Of a DNA stretch of 64,000 nucleotides, positions 25,401 through 33,546 are shown piece by piece. Under the pieces are notes generated by a model. It made no database searches, was not told the origin of the DNA, and worked only from the letters and a program-made list of their open reading frames with translations. A program made the translations under genes and the position numbers. Source of the DNA: Agromyces humatus (GTDB lineage: Bacteria > Actinomycetota > Actinomycetes > Actinomycetales > Microbacteriaceae); the NCBI RefSeq assembly GCF_021228295.1, contig NZ_JAJQPD010000006.1, forward strand, positions 1 to 64,000, given 5' to 3'. Within the stretch, counting starts at the first letter, position 1. The number at the start of each line of letters is the position of its first letter.

Positions 25401-26690
25401 GACGCGCTCGTCGCGGTGGATCTCACGTCCGGGGACCTGCTGTGGTCCCAGGAGTTCGCTACTGCGCAACCAGCGCCATGTCCGTGGCTCACGGTCGCGC
25501 AGTCGCGGTCGACGGTCTTCTGCGGTGATCTCTGGGGCCGAATCGAGGAGCGCTCGCTCGACACGGGACTCCCGACCGGTCGCCACCTGGATCCGCAGCT
25601 CGGCGCGGTCGGCCCGCTCACCGTGTCCCCGAACGGCGACGAACTCGTCGCGATCGGCGCCGGGTCCTCGGCGATCTCCCGATGGCGCCTCGACGGCTCA
25701 GGGGCGATCACCCGGATGATCGCGCACGGACAGGTGGCGACTGGCGGCTACGACCCGTCGGGAACGTTGATCCTCGTGGCCGAACGCGCTCCCTGGGCGA
25801 CGGAATGGAGCGATCTCACCCAGCACTCGGTGTGGGATCCACGCACGGACGCCACGCGCCTACGGGTTCCAGGGGTGGGCGGGTTCGTCGACTGGGTAGA
25901 CACGGACGTGCTGCACGGGGTAATTCCCGGTTACACCGGCACCGGGTATTTCGACGCATCCACTGGAGCGCACCTCGAGGGCGACCCCGTTCCTTGGCCC
26001 CTGAACGTCTTGTTCCGCGATTCCGGGCGTCGCATCTACCTCGCCGACGGCACCGGTGCCATCACGCCGGTCGATCCAGGCACGCGACGGCACCTCGAGC
26101 CGGAGATGCACTTCGACGGCGTCACCGTCGCGATCAGTGCGAGTACCGATGGCGCCACGCTCGCCGTCACGACGGTCAAGGATGGAGTCTGCACCACCCG
26201 GCTGGTCGACGCCGCGACCGGCACGGCGATCTCGCGCGAGCTCATAGGGCCCGAGCTCACCGTTCTGGCAAGACCCGGCGAGCTGATCGCGGCCGACGAC
26301 AACCGACTGTTGCGGTACAGCGTTCCCGACCTGGACCCGATCGACGCGCTCCCCGGCGTGAAGGGCGGCCTCGCGAGCCTGCAGGTCAGCGACGACCGCC
26401 GCACCCTCGTGGCGGGGGCGAACGACGATACCGTCACCCTCTACGACCTCGTAGCCGGGATCCGGCTCGGCGATCCGATCCCGAGCGAATCACCGCAAAT
26501 CACCCCCGGGTACCTGCGACCGGACGGCCGGGAGCTGCTCGTGAACATGCGCGACGGCGTCGCCGTGTGGGACCTCGATCCGGACGCGCAGCTTCGTGCG
26601 GCCTGCCGCCTCGCCGGACGCGACCTCACCCGCGAGGAGTGGGCAACGCACTTCGGCGCTATCGCACCGTACCGTGAGACCTGCGGCTGA
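22482..26690 (+). CDS. Unit 1: SARP-BTAD-nSTAND1 ATPase, transmembrane, beta-propeller regulator
   Basis: 1,402 residues. An OmpR/SARP-type winged helix spans about residues 1-90 (LSPRARAVLSVLVL, ADAVWGEHPPATWPKQVQ). A BTAD helical-repeat domain spans ~95-235. An nSTAND1-type ATPase begins at CPYKGLHPY (~250), with Walker A GPSGCGKSS (~293), Walker B DVVVVDQLEELF and sensor-like VRSDFLDEC. One transmembrane helix (~658-682) follows a basic stretch RRQNRR, putting the C-terminus outside. The outer ~700 residues are propeller-like repeats, with Cys1000 and Cys1014 spaced as in the paralogs, ending in CRLAGRDLTREEW and TCG. GTG start from the leaderless promoter geometry. Predicted role: an outside-in one-component ATPase regulator of its own locus. 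Confidence 0.9.
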   Translation: MGIRVLGAVEIDEGPLSPRARAVLSVLVLCRGEPVAPAVIADAVWGEHPPATWPKQVQTTMVGLRASLGRSSIATSSIGYVLDVDPEAIDAVRFERLAQAAAELRSRGDPQRAVDDGRRALALWRGPAYGAISSWEPAVIESARLEEVRSTAEEELAAAHLDCGEQHSVIAGAEALVREQPLRERRWSLLATALYRSGRQADALATLRAARVRFADELGIEPGPELSALEAAILHQDPSLLPPPRSPQPSADCPYKGLHPYGIDDGEEFFGRDADIAAILARLDRAPFIAVSGPSGCGKSSLVLAGVVPALARRGLAVQVVSPSPTIAAQLRDALYSRRSADVVVVDQLEELFHVGFPPDEVHGVGELIAEAASSRIVVATVRSDFLDECSAEPSLAGLLSESVQLVGAMDKQDLRAAIEQPALRAGLRLEAGLTELILRDASGHSTALPLLSHALVETWLRREASVLTVAGYEEVGGLTGAIARTAEHLFDELTPTQRDVCRSTMLRLVELGPDGRPMRRYAKRSSLNEDAVRAAVVARLIHARLLSASDDTVAVTHELLAFAWPRLHDWLEEDAAGARLLGKLTLAADAWEADGEREDDLYRGARLQNALDWRSTSKPDLTSTESRFLDAAEQRARREEAEARLQLQRDRRQNRRLRVLFGATAALLGLSLLASVLVVGATQEADRQREAAVVEATVSTSFALRGSERDVAALIAAEAYRRWPDDPRTRSALLGVFTAAQGFLGSRYVSGTDSIAGAVIGDTGQAVIVRDDESAAVVDMGSGRSVRELDIGAPPGGFGPPPLVRVSADGRLAAILRPIDSPTDFTGIPDSGPDETSQFLLVDLTANRTRLGPVALDLGVGALALSPDGRHVAVADSRFEGQLGVVTVATIDLESGEFRRIEGIHQSAQPFSRSVALVFTPDGRLVVGTGATQLSVIDPDSVGIVASIRVPRASANAAMAATSDGRLIASGDDALVAVDLTSGDLLWSQEFATAQPAPCPWLTVAQSRSTVFCGDLWGRIEERSLDTGLPTGRHLDPQLGAVGPLTVSPNGDELVAIGAGSSAISRWRLDGSGAITRMIAHGQVATGGYDPSGTLILVAERAPWATEWSDLTQHSVWDPRTDATRLRVPGVGGFVDWVDTDVLHGVIPGYTGTGYFDASTGAHLEGDPVPWPLNVLFRDSGRRIYLADGTGAITPVDPGTRRHLEPEMHFDGVTVAISASTDGATLAVTTVKDGVCTTRLVDAATGTAISRELIGPELTVLARPGELIAADDNRLLRYSVPDLDPIDALPGVKGGLASLQVSDDRRTLVAGANDDTVTLYDLVAGIRLGDPIPSESPQITPGYLRPDGRELLVNMRDGVAVWDLDPDAQLRAACRLAGRDLTREEWATHFGAIAPYRETCG

Positions 26691-26703
26691 CGCGGCGTGG
26701 CAG

Positions 26704-27213
26704 TCACCTGCGATCGCCCTTCGGCAGCGGCCGCACCGTCGACTGCGGCACATCGGATGAGACCACAGGTGGACGGTCTTCCTCGGTCAGTTGCGGCGCC
26801 GGCTCGTTCGCCGGGCTGGGCGCCACAACGGGAGGGTGGTCCTCCTCGGTCAGCTGCGGCGCCGGCGTGTCCGACGGTCGCTGCGCGGCGCCGGGGGGAT
26901 GGTCCTCCTCCATCAACTGCCTCAATGACTTGTCGGTCGGTCGAACCAGCACTGCAGGAAGACGGTCGGCCTCCATCACCTGCCGCAGCGTCTTGTCCGT
27001 CGGTCGGACCAGCACCGCAGGCGCACGGTCGGCTTCGACGAGCTGCCGCAGGTTCTCGGTCGCCGCGAGCACGATGTCGGGCCCGGACGGCACCATCGCC
27101 GGCGTAGCGCCGGCCTGGCTCGCATGAGCGGTGACCGGCGTCAGGGCGAGCGCGACACCGAGAAGGATCGCAGACGCCGCTCCGGTCCGATGGGTGTTCT
27201 TCGTGGTGTCCAT
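26704..27213 (-). CDS. Vestigial unit's small exported protein with five 21-residue repeats
   Basis: 169 residues. It has a cleavable signal peptide (SAILLGVALALTPVTAHA) with an AHA site rather than a lipobox. Five tandem 21-residue repeats follow (residues 55-75, 76-96, 97-117, 118-138, 139-159) of the form LRQLxExDxxPxxxxxPTDK. The first three are closest to each other and the last two form a subgroup (APQLTEED). The N-terminus MDTTKNTHR resembles MNTTQNTQR of unit 1. It sits divergent from a heptamer array but its large partner has been deleted. The frame is intact, so it may still be made. Confidence 0.75.
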   Translation of the reverse strand: MDTTKNTHRTGAASAILLGVALALTPVTAHASQAGATPAMVPSGPDIVLAATENLRQLVEADRAPAVLVRPTDKTLRQVMEADRLPAVLVRPTDKSLRQLMEEDHPPGAAQRPSDTPAPQLTEEDHPPVVAPSPANEPAPQLTEEDRPPVVSSDVPQSTVRPLPKGDRR

Positions 27214-27235
27214 GTGGACGACGATCCGCCTCGGT

Positions 27236-27321
27236 GGTATGCGATCGCGATTCGCGCGGTATGGAACGGGTATGCACCGACCCGAGCCTTCGTTGACAGC
27301 CCATCCGCCCGAGTCGCCAAT
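27236..27321. promoter_or_regulatory. Operator array and promoter of the vestigial unit
   Basis: GGTATGC at 27236, GGTATGG at 27258 and GGTATGC at 27269 (offsets 0, 22, 33). TTGACA lies at 27293-27298, then after 17 bp GCCAAT at 27316-27321. The spacing is identical to the intact units even though no full-length regulator follows. Confidence 0.7.
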
Positions 27322-27447
27322 GCAGGTGTCGCCGGCGGGGTCGCGGTCTGGGATCTGCGGCCCATGACGCACGCGGATGCCGCCTGCCGCATGGCAGGGC
27401 GCGACCTGACCCCCGAGGAGTGGACGTGCGGGTTCGGCAACGATTGA
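27322..27447 (+). pseudogene. C-terminal stub of a deleted fifth SARP-STAND-propeller gene
   Basis: Directly after the promoter, the plus strand encodes GVAVWDL, then ACRMAGRDLTPEEWTCGF and a stop at 27445-27447. This matches the extreme C-terminus of the paralogs (unit 2: GVAVWDLDP, AACTMAGRDLTHEEW, TCGFSE). Everything between the start region and these ~37 codons, about 4.1 kb, is missing. A further small deletion joins EEW directly to TCGF. The frame is not the one an initiation codon at the expected leaderless position (GTG 27326) would use. Confidence 0.8.
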
Positions 27448-27466
27448 CGCGAAACGGCGATCCGAT

Positions 27467-28207
27467 TCAGCGGCTGAGCCGGGCCGCCGCGACTGCGGCG
27501 CGCACGAGTCCGGGGTCGGTCACGTCGAATCCTGCGACTCCCCCGCCCGGCCCGCTCAGCCCGCCGCGGGTCGTTGTGCCGCGAGCCGAGAGGTGCACGG
27601 CATCGACGCCGGCAGCCGCGAGGTCGGCGATGTCGGGAATGCGCACGCCGCCGCCCGCCATCACTTCGAGCGGGCCGGATGCCGCGACCATGGCCTGCAG
27701 CGTCGCCAGGCCCGCGCGACAATCGGGGGCTCCGCCCGAGGTGAGCACGCGGCGCACGTCGAGCGTCGCGAGTGCGGCGACGGCGTCGACCGGTCGGGCC
27801 GACGCGTCGACCGCGCGGTGCACCGTGATGTCGGCATCTTCCGCCGCGTCGACGAATCGGGCGATCGCCTCGAGGTCGAGCTCACCCGCGTCGGTCAGCG
27901 CACCGACGACCACGCCATCGGCGCCCAGCGCGACCGCCGCGCGGATGTCGCGCACGATCGTGTCGAGCTCGTCGGCCTCGTAGACGAACCCACCGCCGCG
28001 CGGTCGAACGAGCACGTGCACGAAGCCGGTCGCCGTGGCCGCGGCGGCCGCGGCGACGGTCGCCTCGATGAGGCCTGCCGACGGAGTGAGTCCGCCGAGC
28101 CCGAGCGCCTGGCAGAGCTCGACACGAGCGGCGCCGGCCTCGAGCGCGATGCGCGCGCCCGCGACATCCTGAACGGCGATCTCGACGGAAGGAACAGCTG
28201 CGACCAT
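27467..28207 (-). CDS. cutC: CutC-family protein
   Basis: 246 residues of the CutC TIM-barrel family: EIAVQDVAGARIALEAGAARVELC near the start, then LVRPRGGGFVY, ADGVVVGAL, ITVHRAVD, VLTSGGAPDC and VMAGGGVRI. Family members were linked to copper homeostasis in E. coli, but the biochemical role is uncertain. ATG 28207 is preferred; GTG 28216 is an alternative. It sits inside the STAND array, between the vestigial unit and unit 2, with no functional link that I can see. Confidence 0.9.
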   Translation of the reverse strand: MVAAVPSVEIAVQDVAGARIALEAGAARVELCQALGLGGLTPSAGLIEATVAAAAAATATGFVHVLVRPRGGGFVYEADELDTIVRDIRAAVALGADGVVVGALTDAGELDLEAIARFVDAAEDADITVHRAVDASARPVDAVAALATLDVRRVLTSGGAPDCRAGLATLQAMVAASGPLEVMAGGGVRIPDIADLAAAGVDAVHLSARGTTTRGGLSGPGGGVAGFDVTDPGLVRAAVAAARLSR

Positions 28208-28267
28208 TCCCGACACGCTACCGGCCGCGCCGCAGACTTCCAGACGTCACGGCACGCGACACCGGGA

Positions 28268-28678
28268 TCATCGCCGGGTCTGGGGCAACAGGTGGTGACC
28301 TCGTGGGTCGTCATCGCTCACGAGCGGCGGTGTCGGCACTCCGAATCCATCCGCGCCCTCGATCGCAGGCAACCGGTGGTGACCGCGGGGATCGTTGTCG
28401 TTGACGCGCGGAGTCGGCGACGGTGCGGTGCGTGGCTGTTCGGATGTCTGGGGCGGCAAGCCCGTCATCCCGCTGATCGGGGCGAGGCGATGGTATCCGC
28501 GCGGGTCGTTGTCGCTCGGCAGGGGGGCGGCGGCGCGGTCGAGCCTCGCTTCTGCTGCCTGCTGATGAGCGGAGACCAGGCTGGGTCCATCGGCCGGAGT
28601 GGCCGCGCATCCGCTGAGCGCGAGCACGACGATCGCGACGGCGACGACGAGGCTTCGGTGTTCGTGTGTGGTGTTCAT
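28268..28678 (-). CDS. Unit 2 small lipoprotein with DPRGxH repeats
   Basis: 136 residues. Lipobox LSGC (Cys24) after the signal peptide MNTTHEHRSLVVAVAIVVLA. The mature chain is Pro/Asp-rich and probably extended, with three copies of a DNDPRG(Y/H)H motif at residues ~58, 96 and 124, separated by linkers including ISGMTGLPPQTSE and RLPAIEGADGFGVP. The unit 3 lipoprotein is clearly homologous, but the unit 1 and vestigial-unit proteins are not, apart from the MNTT start. The ATG is 22 bp from the first heptamer of the divergent operator array. Predicted extracytoplasmic partner or ligand of the unit 2 regulator (inference). Confidence 0.8.
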   Translation of the reverse strand: MNTTHEHRSLVVAVAIVVLALSGCAATPADGPSLVSAHQQAAEARLDRAAAPLPSDNDPRGYHRLAPISGMTGLPPQTSEQPRTAPSPTPRVNDNDPRGHHRLPAIEGADGFGVPTPPLVSDDDPRGHHLLPQTRR

Positions 28679-28699
28679 GGACGCAGCGTCCCGCGGCCC

Positions 28700-28785
28700 G
28701 GTATCCGCACGCGTCGGGGCGGGTATCCCTCCGGTATCCGTCGAGCTCGCGATTCTTGACGACTACTCATCTCTGGCTGGACAAT
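28700..28785. promoter_or_regulatory. Unit 2 operator array and leaderless promoter
   Basis: GGTATCC at 28700, 28722 and 28733 (offsets 0, 22, 33). TTGACG at 28756-28761, 18-bp spacer, GACAAT at 28780-28785. Six bases later the GTG start at 28792 begins the coding sequence. Confidence 0.75.
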
Positions 28786-28791
28786 GCGAAC

Positions 28792-31700
28792 GTGACCGTC
28801 GCAGTGCTCGGCTCCACCGTCGTCGAAGGCGGAGAGCGGCTGAGCCCGCGGGAGCGCGCCATCCTCGCAGCACTCACGCTCCGCGCGGGCAGCACCATCC
28901 AACCCGACGAACTCGCCGACGCGGTCTGGGGCGAGTCGCCCCCGAAGACCTGGCCGAAGCAGGTGCAGATCGCGATCGGCCGGCTCCGGCGCCACCCCAC
29001 GGTGCCGGCAATCACCACCGCCGACGGCGGCTATCGGCTGGATGCTCCCGACGACATGTTCGACGACCGCCGGTTCGAGCAGCTCGTGGCGAGCGCGCGC
29101 GACCACGCCGCACACGGCCAGCCCGATCGGGCGATCGCGGCCTTCTCGTCGGGACTGCGACTGTGGCGAGGCTCGCCGTACCTCGACCTGCCCGACTGGG
29201 CGCCCGCCCGCAACGAGGCGGGACGACTCCTCGACCTCCGTTCGGCGGCCGAGGAGGAGGTGCTGCGCGCGCGGCTCGATGCCGGCCACGGAGCCGACGT
29301 CGTCGCCGACGCTGAGCGCCTGGTTCGCGAGCTGCCGCTGCGGGAGCACCGATGGGAGGTACTCGCGACCGCGCTCTACCGGGCCGGGCGGCAGGCCGAT
29401 GCGCTCGCAGCCATCCGTTCGGCGCGTGAGCGGCTCGCCGACGAACTGGGCGTCGATCCGAGCCCTGAACTCGTCGCCCTCGAAACCGCGATCCTGCGGC
29501 ACGACGCCGCCCTGGACCGCGACGACGCTGGGGTTCCTGACACCGGAACTTGCCCGTACCGGGGCCTGCGCGCGTTCGATGCTGAGGACGAGGAGGAATT
29601 CTTCGGGCGCTCGACCGAAGTTGCGGCCTCGCTCTCGCGGGTCGACCGGTCGCGATTCGTGGCCTTCACCGGGCCATCCGGATGCGGCAAGTCCTCGCTC
29701 GTGCTCGCGGGAATCGTGCCCGTGCTGCGGCGGCGCGGCCTCGTGGTGGAGATTGCGACGCCACGACATTGGCTCGTTGCCCCGCGCACCGCCATGATCG
29801 ACGCCGATGTCATCGTCATCGACCAGTTCGAGGAACTGTTCACCCTCGGGCTCGAGCCGGACGCACTCACCGACGCAGCCCAAGCGCTCGAGGACCGGCT
29901 CGAGCGGGGTGGCACGGTGCTGCTCACGGTGCGCAGCGACTTCCTCGACGACTGTGCGCGTCTGCCGCGATTCGCGGACCGGTTCATCGAAGGCGTCCAG
30001 CTCGTGCCGCCGATCGGCCCCGACGGACTCCGTGAGGCGATCGAAGGGCCCGCCCGCATCAGCGGACTCCGCCTCGAGACCGGACTCACCGAACTCGTGC
30101 TCCGCGATGCGGCCGGGCGGCCGGGCGTTCTCCCCCACGTGTCGCACGCGCTCGTCGAGACATGGATCCGCCGCGAGGGCAGCACGCTCACGGTCGCGGG
30201 ATATGAGGCCTCCGGTGGCATCTCCGGCGCGATCGCGCAGTCGGCCGACCGGCTCTACCTGCGGATGACCCCGGCAGAGCGGGTGGTGTGCCGCTCGACC
30301 CTGCTGCGCCTCGTCTTCCTCGGCGCGGATGGGAGCCCGGTTCGCCGCAGCCTTCCACTCCGCGCCGTCCATGGTGCCGCGCAGCACGACCGGGTTCTCG
30401 GAATGCTCACCGCCGCGCGGCTGGTGAGCACCGACGAAACGAGCGTGCTCGTCTCGCACGAGGCGCTCGCGGACGCGTGGCCGCGCCTGCGGAGCTGGCT
30501 CGAGGACGACGCCGACGACATCCGCACAATGCACGCACTCGGCAACGCCGCGGAGGCCTGGGATGCCGGCGGACGCACAGAGGAGGACCTCTACCGCGGC
30601 GGTCGGCTCGAGACCGCGCTCGAGTGGCGATCGGGCGAGGACCGCGACCTCACCGAGGTCGAGGCCGCGTTCCTCGACCGATCTGGCGAACGCGAGGCAT
30701 CCGAGCGGCGTGAACTGGCGACGCGTGCGACGCGAGAGCGCCGGCAGAACCGTGTGCTCCGCGGGCTGCTCGTCGCCGGAGCCGTGCTCCTCGTCGCCTC
30801 GATCGCCGGCACCGGATTCGCCGTCACGGCGACGCAGGAGGCCGAGCGACAATCGCAGGAAGCTGCGCGACAGAGCGAGGCAGCCGTCATCGAGGCGGTC
30901 ACTTCGACCTCCCTCGCGCTGCGCGAGTCGGAGCGTGATGTCGCTGCGCTGATCGCCGCGGAGGCGTACCGCCGTTGGCCCGACGACGCGCGAGCACGAA
31001 GTGCGCTGCTTGCGACCTTCACTGCGAGCGAGTCGTTCCTCGGCAATCTCCATGTACCGGAGGCCGACCGCATCGCCGGCGATCTCATTCCCGGCACGGA
31101 TCACGCCATCGTCGTCCGCGACGATGCGAGCGCCGTGATCGTCGACGTGAGCACGGGCGCAATCGTGCGGGAGCTTGCCTACGGGGAGCCCCCGGACGTG
31201 TGCTGCAGTGTTCCGTTCGTCCGTGTGAGCTCCGACGGCGACTTCGCGGCCGTGCTCCGCCACGTGGATCCTGGGCGAGGCAACAACGTCTTCCCGGGCG
31301 TCGGACAATCGGAGGCATCGACCCTGTCCGTGATCGACCTCGAGACCGGCGACGTGCGACTGGGCCCGATCCCGCTCGACATCGGGGCGGGAGGACTCGA
31401 GGTGAGTCCCGACGGCACCACTGCCGCCGTCGCCGACTCCGGGCTCAGGGACGGCACCCTCGACGACTTCGGCATCATGGTCGTGGACCTCGGCTCGGGA
31501 CGGGCGGAGCGGGTCGTCGCCGCGGGCGGTCCACCGCAATCGGCGGTCCCGCCGACGGCCATGACCTTCGCTCCGGACGGTACGCTCATCGTCGGCACCA
31601 CGGGCGATCGCCTCAGCCTCATCGATGTGGCCGGCGCCGAGGTGATCCGTGAGATCCCGGTGCCCGTCTACGCGGCCAATGTCGCGCTGACTGCGACCAC

Positions 31701-33039
31701 GGATGGTCGCGTCTTCGGCGCCGGGCAGAACATCATCTTCGCGGTCGAGATCGCGTCCGCGACCCTCATGTGGGAGCACCGGCCCGGCACAGTGAATCCC
31801 TCCCCGTGCGGGTGGGTGGCGGTCGCCGAGTCACGGGACACCCTCTACTGCGCCGACCTGTGGGGTGGGATCGAGGAACGGTCGATGACGACCGGGGAAC
31901 CGACCGGGAGACGATTCGATCCCCAACTCGGCGCCGTCGGTCCGATCGAGGTCACCCAGGATGGCACCGAGTTGGTCGCCATCGGCGCCGATGCCCCGGC
32001 GATCTCCAGCTGGCGCCTCGACGACTCGGGACTCATCACCCGGATCGTCGCCGAGGGTTCTGCGGTGATGGACGGATACAGCCCGGACGGCTCCTCGATC
32101 ATCACCGCCGAGCGCCCTCCCGGGGCCGTGTGGTGGGAAGAGATGGGCGACTTCGCCATCTGGGATCCCGAGGCGGATCGCGAGCGCGTGGTGATCACGG
32201 GAACGGATCATCTCGGGTGGGCCGGCACCGACTCGGTGTTCGGGCAGATCGGCGATGGTCAGTGGGGATTCCGCGACGCCTCGACCGGGGAAACATCACC
32301 CGGTCCTGCGGTCACCGATGACGCATTCGGTTGGTGGCTGCTCGGATCAGGATCCCGCCTGTACGTCATCGACGATCCAGACGGCGACGATGTCGGTGAC
32401 CGCGTCAGGGTCTACGACGGGCAGACGCACGAGCGCATCGGCCGTGCGCTGCGATTCGACGGCTTCGTCTGGTCGATCAGCGGCACCTCGTCGGCATCGA
32501 TGCTGGCGGTGACGGTCGAGAAGGACAAGCGATACACCACCAGCCTCGTCGACGCCGACACGGGGCGGGTCATCTCCACGGGCGCCGAGGGTGCGACGAT
32601 CAGCGTCATCACGGGCGCCGAGGAGCTGATCGCCGCGTACGACAACCGAGTCGCTCGCCACGAGATCCCGGACCTCTCGACGTCGGGATCGTTGGCGGGA
32701 CTGAACGGGGGAATCGGTCACCTCCAGGTGACCGAGGACGGGGCCACCCTGCTGGTCGGCTCGAACGACGGATCGGTCGCTCTCTACGACTTGGCTTCGG
32801 GAATCCGGCTCGGCGACGCGATCGCGACCTCCGGTCCGTTCATCATCCCGGGCTACATCCGGCACGACGGACGGTTCCTCGTCGTGAACGAGAAGGAGGG
32901 GGTCGCGGTCTGGGACCTGGACCCCGAACATCACCTGGCGGCGGCGTGCACCATGGCCGGTCGCGATCTCACCCATGAGGAATGGACGACGTACTTCGGC
33001 GAGCTCCCGTACCGATCCACGTGCGGCTTCTCGGAATGA
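28792..33039 (+). CDS. Unit 2: SARP-BTAD-nSTAND1 ATPase, transmembrane, beta-propeller regulator
   Basis: 1,415 residues with the same order as unit 1. SARP winged helix (LSPRERAILAALTL, ADAVWGESPPKTWPKQVQ), BTAD domain, then CPYRGLRAFDAEDEEEFFGR leading into the nSTAND1 ATPase with Walker A GPSGCGKSS (~residue 293), Walker B DVIVIDQFEELF and LTVRSDFLDDC. A transmembrane helix (~655-680, GLLVAGAVLLVASIAGTGFAV) precedes the predicted extracytoplasmic propeller with the conserved cysteine pair (SPCGWV, LYCADLWG). It ends AACTMAGRDLTHEEW and TCGFSE. GTG 28792 is used: the 42 codons upstream in frame cover the operator and promoter, so a longer protein is very unlikely. Confidence 0.9.
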   Translation: MTVAVLGSTVVEGGERLSPRERAILAALTLRAGSTIQPDELADAVWGESPPKTWPKQVQIAIGRLRRHPTVPAITTADGGYRLDAPDDMFDDRRFEQLVASARDHAAHGQPDRAIAAFSSGLRLWRGSPYLDLPDWAPARNEAGRLLDLRSAAEEEVLRARLDAGHGADVVADAERLVRELPLREHRWEVLATALYRAGRQADALAAIRSARERLADELGVDPSPELVALETAILRHDAALDRDDAGVPDTGTCPYRGLRAFDAEDEEEFFGRSTEVAASLSRVDRSRFVAFTGPSGCGKSSLVLAGIVPVLRRRGLVVEIATPRHWLVAPRTAMIDADVIVIDQFEELFTLGLEPDALTDAAQALEDRLERGGTVLLTVRSDFLDDCARLPRFADRFIEGVQLVPPIGPDGLREAIEGPARISGLRLETGLTELVLRDAAGRPGVLPHVSHALVETWIRREGSTLTVAGYEASGGISGAIAQSADRLYLRMTPAERVVCRSTLLRLVFLGADGSPVRRSLPLRAVHGAAQHDRVLGMLTAARLVSTDETSVLVSHEALADAWPRLRSWLEDDADDIRTMHALGNAAEAWDAGGRTEEDLYRGGRLETALEWRSGEDRDLTEVEAAFLDRSGEREASERRELATRATRERRQNRVLRGLLVAGAVLLVASIAGTGFAVTATQEAERQSQEAARQSEAAVIEAVTSTSLALRESERDVAALIAAEAYRRWPDDARARSALLATFTASESFLGNLHVPEADRIAGDLIPGTDHAIVVRDDASAVIVDVSTGAIVRELAYGEPPDVCCSVPFVRVSSDGDFAAVLRHVDPGRGNNVFPGVGQSEASTLSVIDLETGDVRLGPIPLDIGAGGLEVSPDGTTAAVADSGLRDGTLDDFGIMVVDLGSGRAERVVAAGGPPQSAVPPTAMTFAPDGTLIVGTTGDRLSLIDVAGAEVIREIPVPVYAANVALTATTDGRVFGAGQNIIFAVEIASATLMWEHRPGTVNPSPCGWVAVAESRDTLYCADLWGGIEERSMTTGEPTGRRFDPQLGAVGPIEVTQDGTELVAIGADAPAISSWRLDDSGLITRIVAEGSAVMDGYSPDGSSIITAERPPGAVWWEEMGDFAIWDPEADRERVVITGTDHLGWAGTDSVFGQIGDGQWGFRDASTGETSPGPAVTDDAFGWWLLGSGSRLYVIDDPDGDDVGDRVRVYDGQTHERIGRALRFDGFVWSISGTSSASMLAVTVEKDKRYTTSLVDADTGRVISTGAEGATISVITGAEELIAAYDNRVARHEIPDLSTSGSLAGLNGGIGHLQVTEDGATLLVGSNDGSVALYDLASGIRLGDAIATSGPFIIPGYIRHDGRFLVVNEKEGVAVWDLDPEHHLAAACTMAGRDLTHEEWTTYFGELPYRSTCGFSE

Positions 33040-33131
33040 CGCGCCTTCGACAGCGGGATGAAATGACGCCCGTCGATGGGAACGACGCCGCACGAACCAC
33101 GCGCAAGAAGCGGGTGACCGAGCGTCGCGGC

Positions 33132-33524
33132 TCATCGCCGGAGTCGCGACAGCACGTGGTGGCCGCGCGGGTCGACATCGCACATGCGCGGCGCAGGCAC
33201 CCCGAACCCATCCGCGCCCTCGATCGCCGGCAACCGATGGTGACCGCGGGGATCGTTGTCGTTCACCCTCGGGGTGGGCGGCGGCGTGCTCGACTCGGAT
33301 GTCTGGGTCGGCATGCCCGTCATCCCGCTGATCGACGCGAGACCGTGGTAGCCACGCGGGTCATTGTCGTTCTGCAGGATCGCGGCCGCGCTGTCGAGTT
33401 GCGCGGACGGTGCACGCTGTGGAGCCGGATCGGGTGCGGCTGCCTGCGTGGTCGCGCATCCGCTGAGCGCGAGCCCGACGATCGCCGCGGCGGCGAGGCT
33501 GTGGGGTAGGCGTGTCGTGTTCAT
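33132..33524 (-). CDS. Unit 3 small lipoprotein with DPRGxH repeats
   Basis: 130 residues. Lipobox LSGC (Cys23) after MNTTRLPHSLAAAAIVGLA. Three DNDPRG(Y/H)H-type motifs at residues ~55, 91 and 118; the linkers ISGMTGMPTQTSE and RLPAIEGADGFGVP are nearly the same as in unit 2, so the two genes are duplicates. A cysteine has appeared before the third motif (RMCDVDPRGHH). The ATG 33524 lies 23 bp from the first operator heptamer. The stop is 92 bases beyond the end of unit 2. Function unknown; paired by position with the unit 3 regulator. Confidence 0.8.
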   Translation of the reverse strand: MNTTRLPHSLAAAAIVGLALSGCATTQAAAPDPAPQRAPSAQLDSAAAILQNDNDPRGYHGLASISGMTGMPTQTSESSTPPPTPRVNDNDPRGHHRLPAIEGADGFGVPAPRMCDVDPRGHHVLSRLRR

Positions 33525-33546
33525 GGTCACCACGGTGACGAGCGGC

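Noticed and set aside
28675-31779. A 1,034-codon open frame on the minus strand opposite unit 2 (and a 1,168-codon one opposite unit 4 at 38059-41565).
   Set aside because: Long antisense frames are expected opposite genes with strong G/C third positions. They have Arg/Gly/Asp-rich composition, no domains, and the sense frames have clear motifs.
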